Source of the DNA: CBDCFV01 sp963664625
GTDB taxonomy: Bacteria > Chloroflexota > Dehalococcoidia > Lucifugimonadales > UBA3495
DNA: 64,000 bases
Direction: 5' to 3'
Assembly: GCA_963664625.1 (NCBI GenBank)
Contig: OY761541.1
Span: 186,001-250,000, forward strand
The notes beneath the pieces are model-generated. The model searched no databases. It saw nothing but the letters and a program-made list of their open reading frames with translations, and was not told where the DNA came from. Position numbers and translations under genes: made by a program. Shown piece after piece: positions 62,470-64,000 of this stretch. Positions within the stretch are counted from its first letter, which is position 1. Each line of letters starts with the position of its first letter.

Positions 62470-63039
62470 TTACGATTGGGGTTCCCGGGCTACGATTACC
62501 TGCGCCGGCTGGATTACCCGGTCCTGCAACCGGTACCCGCCCCGGACAACCTGGATGATGTGGCCTGGGGGATATTCTGTGGTCTCCTCGGTGCCCAGCG
62601 CCTCGTGTTCCATAGGGTTGAAGGCGCTGCCTACGCCGTCTATCAACTCCACGCCCTCGGACTCCAAGAGAGTCAGAAGCTTGCGTTGAATCAACTTGAC
62701 GCCTTCCAGCCAAGAGGCGTTGGCCTCCGTCTCGTCCAAGTGGTTGATGGCCAAATCCAAGTCTTCCTTGACGGGAAGCATCTTGGTAATCAGGCGGGAA
62801 TTGGAAAACTTGCTGATGGATATGCGCTCCTCGTCGGCCCGCCGTTTATAGTTCACCAACTCCGCTTGGGCCCTTTGCGCCACGTCAAGGTTCTGCCTGG
62901 CCTCCTGTTGGGCCTCTTCCAAGTCCTTGAGGATGGCTGCGGGTTGGTCTTCCAGCGGCAGGTGGGCGTAGGCCTGGAGCGAGGAGGCGCTTTCAGGCTC
63001 TTCGGGAGGCATCTGCCATTCATTGCTCTCGGTTGTCAT
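62470..63039 (-). CDS. grpE: Nucleotide exchange factor GrpE
   Basis: 189 residues. N-terminal disordered acidic part, a long helix (VAQRAQAELVNYKRRADEER), then the beta domain with FNPMEHEALGTEET and GYRLQDRVIQPAQVIVA. 38 bp before dnaK. ATG at 63039; a TTG two codons earlier is possible. Confidence 0.96.
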   Translation of the reverse strand: MTTESNEWQMPPEEPESASSLQAYAHLPLEDQPAAILKDLEEAQQEARQNLDVAQRAQAELVNYKRRADEERISISKFSNSRLITKMLPVKEDLDLAINHLDETEANASWLEGVKLIQRKLLTLLESEGVELIDGVGSAFNPMEHEALGTEETTEYPPGHIIQVVRGGYRLQDRVIQPAQVIVAREPQS

Positions 63040-63087
63040 GTTCAATCCCGCAAGTGATGATTAGTCGCCAGCCTGGGTACCGGCCTT

Positions 63088-63615
63088 TCAATCCTCCAAA
63101 GGCAAGCCCACGTCCCTGAACAAAGAGAGTACTTCCTGATCGACGGAGTCCTGGAAGGGGGTGCCTTCGGCGTCGGAGTGCAACCTCTGGCGCAAGGCCA
63201 GCAGACGTTCCACCATGCCCAGTGCGAACTCCACCCCGGCGAGGTTGAGGCCAAGGTTCACGGAAAGGTATTGGATCAGCCGGACACGGCGAAGGTCCTC
63301 ACGTGAGTAAAGGCGCAGCATACCCATGGTGCGGCCGGGGTTTATCAGTCCAAGCCGCTCGTACTTCCGCAAGGTCTGGGGGTGTACGTCGAGCAACCGG
63401 GCCGCAACGCTGATGATGTAGACGCCCTCTATCTGTACCGTCGCGTCCCCAGAGGTCTCTCGCGATGTCTCCGGTTGGGCCAAGGGAGAATCCTTTGTCG
63501 GTGACGGAGGAGGCGCGTCGGGGACCCTTGTTTCACGCTGCGCTCCGGTCCTGGGCCTCTGGTACATCGGTCGCCTCTCCAAGTCAGCAATGCCGACGGA
63601 TACCAATGGGGTCAT
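63088..63615 (-). CDS. hspR: HspR-type MerR-family heat-shock repressor
   Basis: 175 residues. MerR-like winged helix from residue ~63: IISVAARLLDVHPQTLRKYE, GLINPGRTMGMLRLYSREDLRR. Then the HspR helix LSVNLGLNLAGVEFAL. The N-terminal ~60 residues are a disordered extension; a second ATG at 63567 could be the true start. It heads the grpE-dnaK operon and a HAIR-like site lies over its promoter, so it is probably autoregulated. Confidence 0.92.
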   Translation of the reverse strand: MTPLVSVGIADLERRPMYQRPRTGAQRETRVPDAPPPSPTKDSPLAQPETSRETSGDATVQIEGVYIISVAARLLDVHPQTLRKYERLGLINPGRTMGMLRLYSREDLRRVRLIQYLSVNLGLNLAGVEFALGMVERLLALRQRLHSDAEGTPFQDSVDQEVLSLFRDVGLPLED

Positions 63616-63644
63616 GTGCTTTACCGCCAGTCTACTTGGGTCGT

Positions 63645-63673
63645 ATAATACACATTGATACGAAGCGTGTCAA
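63645..63673 (-). promoter_or_regulatory. hspR-grpE-dnaK promoter
   Basis: Minus strand: TTGACA, 17-bp spacer, TATTAT, a near-consensus sigma70 promoter. Confidence 0.85.
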
Positions 63674-63674
63674 G
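63654..63674. promoter_or_regulatory. HAIR-like HspR operator
   Basis: Minus strand CTTGA-N11-TCAA, the spacing of the HspR consensus CTTGAGT-N7-ACTCAAG, with inner half-site bases degenerate. It covers the -35 elements of both divergent promoters. A further half-site ACTCAAG lies at 63696-63702. Confidence 0.55.
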
Positions 63675-63683
63675 TTGTATAAT
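63655..63683 (+). promoter_or_regulatory. Promoter of the zinc-ribbon gene
   Basis: TTGATA, 17-bp spacer, TATAAT (perfect -10), overlapping the divergent hspR promoter. Confidence 0.8.
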
Positions 63684-63734
63684 GTCAGGCGAGTTACTCA
63701 AGCCAATACGGACCATCGCTGAAGGAGGTGCGCT

Positions 63735-63917
63735 GTGTTAATCAAATTCAAGTTCTGCCCCAAGTGCCACGGCGACCTTTACCTGGCCGAGGACATCTTC
63801 GGGAAGTACGTAAGCTGCCTGCAATGCGGCTTCCTGAAGGACCTGCCGGAGGAAAGGCCGGAAGAGCGGGAAATGGTCCATGCCGGCGGTCCCGGTCCGT
63901 CGAGTGAAGCAGCCTGA
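63735..63917 (+). CDS. Small zinc-ribbon protein
   Basis: 60 residues. Two cysteine knuckles, FCPKCHGDLYL and VSCLQCGFL, form a zinc ribbon, followed by an acidic, disordered tail. GTG start with AAGGAGGTG upstream and its own strong promoter and terminator. It is divergent from hspR with overlapping promoters, so it may be part of the same regulon. Function unknown. Confidence 0.85.
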   Translation: MLIKFKFCPKCHGDLYLAEDIFGKYVSCLQCGFLKDLPEERPEEREMVHAGGPGPSSEAA

Positions 63918-63928
63918 CCGCCCACAGG

Positions 63929-63962
63929 AAACGGGGCCGCTCAAGACATGGCAGCCCCGTTT
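63929..63962 (+). terminator. Intrinsic terminator after the zinc-ribbon gene
   Basis: AAACGGGGC and GCCCCGTTT, nine pairs around a 16-nt loop, ending in TTT. Confidence 0.7.
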
Positions 63963-63977
63963 GCCTGAATACACCCA

Positions 63978-63998
63978 AGGCAACCACAACGGTTGCCT
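63978..63998. terminator. Hairpin at the window edge
   Basis: AGGCAACC-ACAAC-GGTTGCCT. Eight perfect pairs; flanking sequence is cut by the window end, so the strand and role cannot be judged. Confidence 0.4.
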
Positions 63999-64000
63999 CC

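Noticed and set aside
1..64000. CRISPR arrays, prophage, insertion sequences with transposase
   Set aside because: No regularly spaced direct repeats with unique spacers and no transposase, integrase or phage structural gene were seen; repeats are short palindromic elements only.

Overview
The window is a gene-dense stretch of a bacterial chromosome with no rRNA, phage or transposase genes. It most resembles a Chloroflexota genome of the class Dehalococcoidia (SAR202-like). The pointers are the paired archaeal/Chloroflexi-type membrane glycosylation proteins (Agl23/TIGR03663 and DUF2298), an HspR-controlled grpE-dnaK cluster, inositol phospholipid genes, CaiB-type CoA-transferases, an F420/FMN luciferase-like oxidoreductase, and many short palindromic intergenic repeats. 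This taxonomic call is inference from gene content, since no marker gene could be searched.

Layout. 1-11 kb (minus strand): partial CoA-transferase, FAD oxidoreductase, flippase, Agl23-like and DUF2298 membrane proteins, ftsY, rnc and a DsbA-like gene. 11-13 kb: SBP56-family protein and a membrane protein. 13-17 kb (plus): CCA-adding enzyme, a zinc-binding small protein, an MDR dehydrogenase and a fused MNT-HEPN protein. 17-26 kb (minus): two small overlapping genes, tandem OGG-type glycosylases, a DnaQ-DinG helicase, PHP phosphatase, thioesterase, trmD and an amidohydrolase. 26-32 kb (plus): beta-propeller lipoprotein, tRNA-Gln, sugar nucleotidyltransferase and a MoxR-DUF58-DUF4129 cassette. 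32-41 kb (minus): luciferase-like oxidoreductase, ribH, disulfide oxidoreductase, phosphatidylinositol-type lipid genes (CDP-alcohol phosphotransferase, GT4, ino1), a PP2C phosphatase with a kinase-like protein, prmA and dnaJ. 41-46 kb (plus): rny, ymdB-like, PHP, plsY and a zinc-finger membrane protein. 46-48 kb (minus): recX, recA and a glutaredoxin-like gene. 48-60 kb: TPR protein, second PlsY-like protein, CoA-transferase, MFS, FAD monooxygenase, inositol monophosphatase, HigA-like regulator, trpS, PAC2, ABM monooxygenase and a histone-deacetylase-like protein. 60-64 kb: dnaK, grpE, hspR and a divergent zinc-ribbon gene.

The most notable observation is two probable selenoproteins that ordinary gene calling truncates. 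A DsbA-like protein (10424-11050) has an in-frame TGA exactly where the active-site cysteine belongs, and a glutaredoxin-like protein (47847-48086) ends in U-x-x-stop. In both, a convincing bacterial SECIS-like hairpin follows the TGA. Other points of interest are repeats that became protein-coding sequence (a 17-residue insertion in the Agl23 homologue and the C-terminal tail of TrmD), a tandem glycosylase duplicate that lost its catalytic lysine, a kinase/phosphatase pair, an inositol-lipid gene set, and a HAIR-like operator lying across two divergent heat-shock-region promoters.
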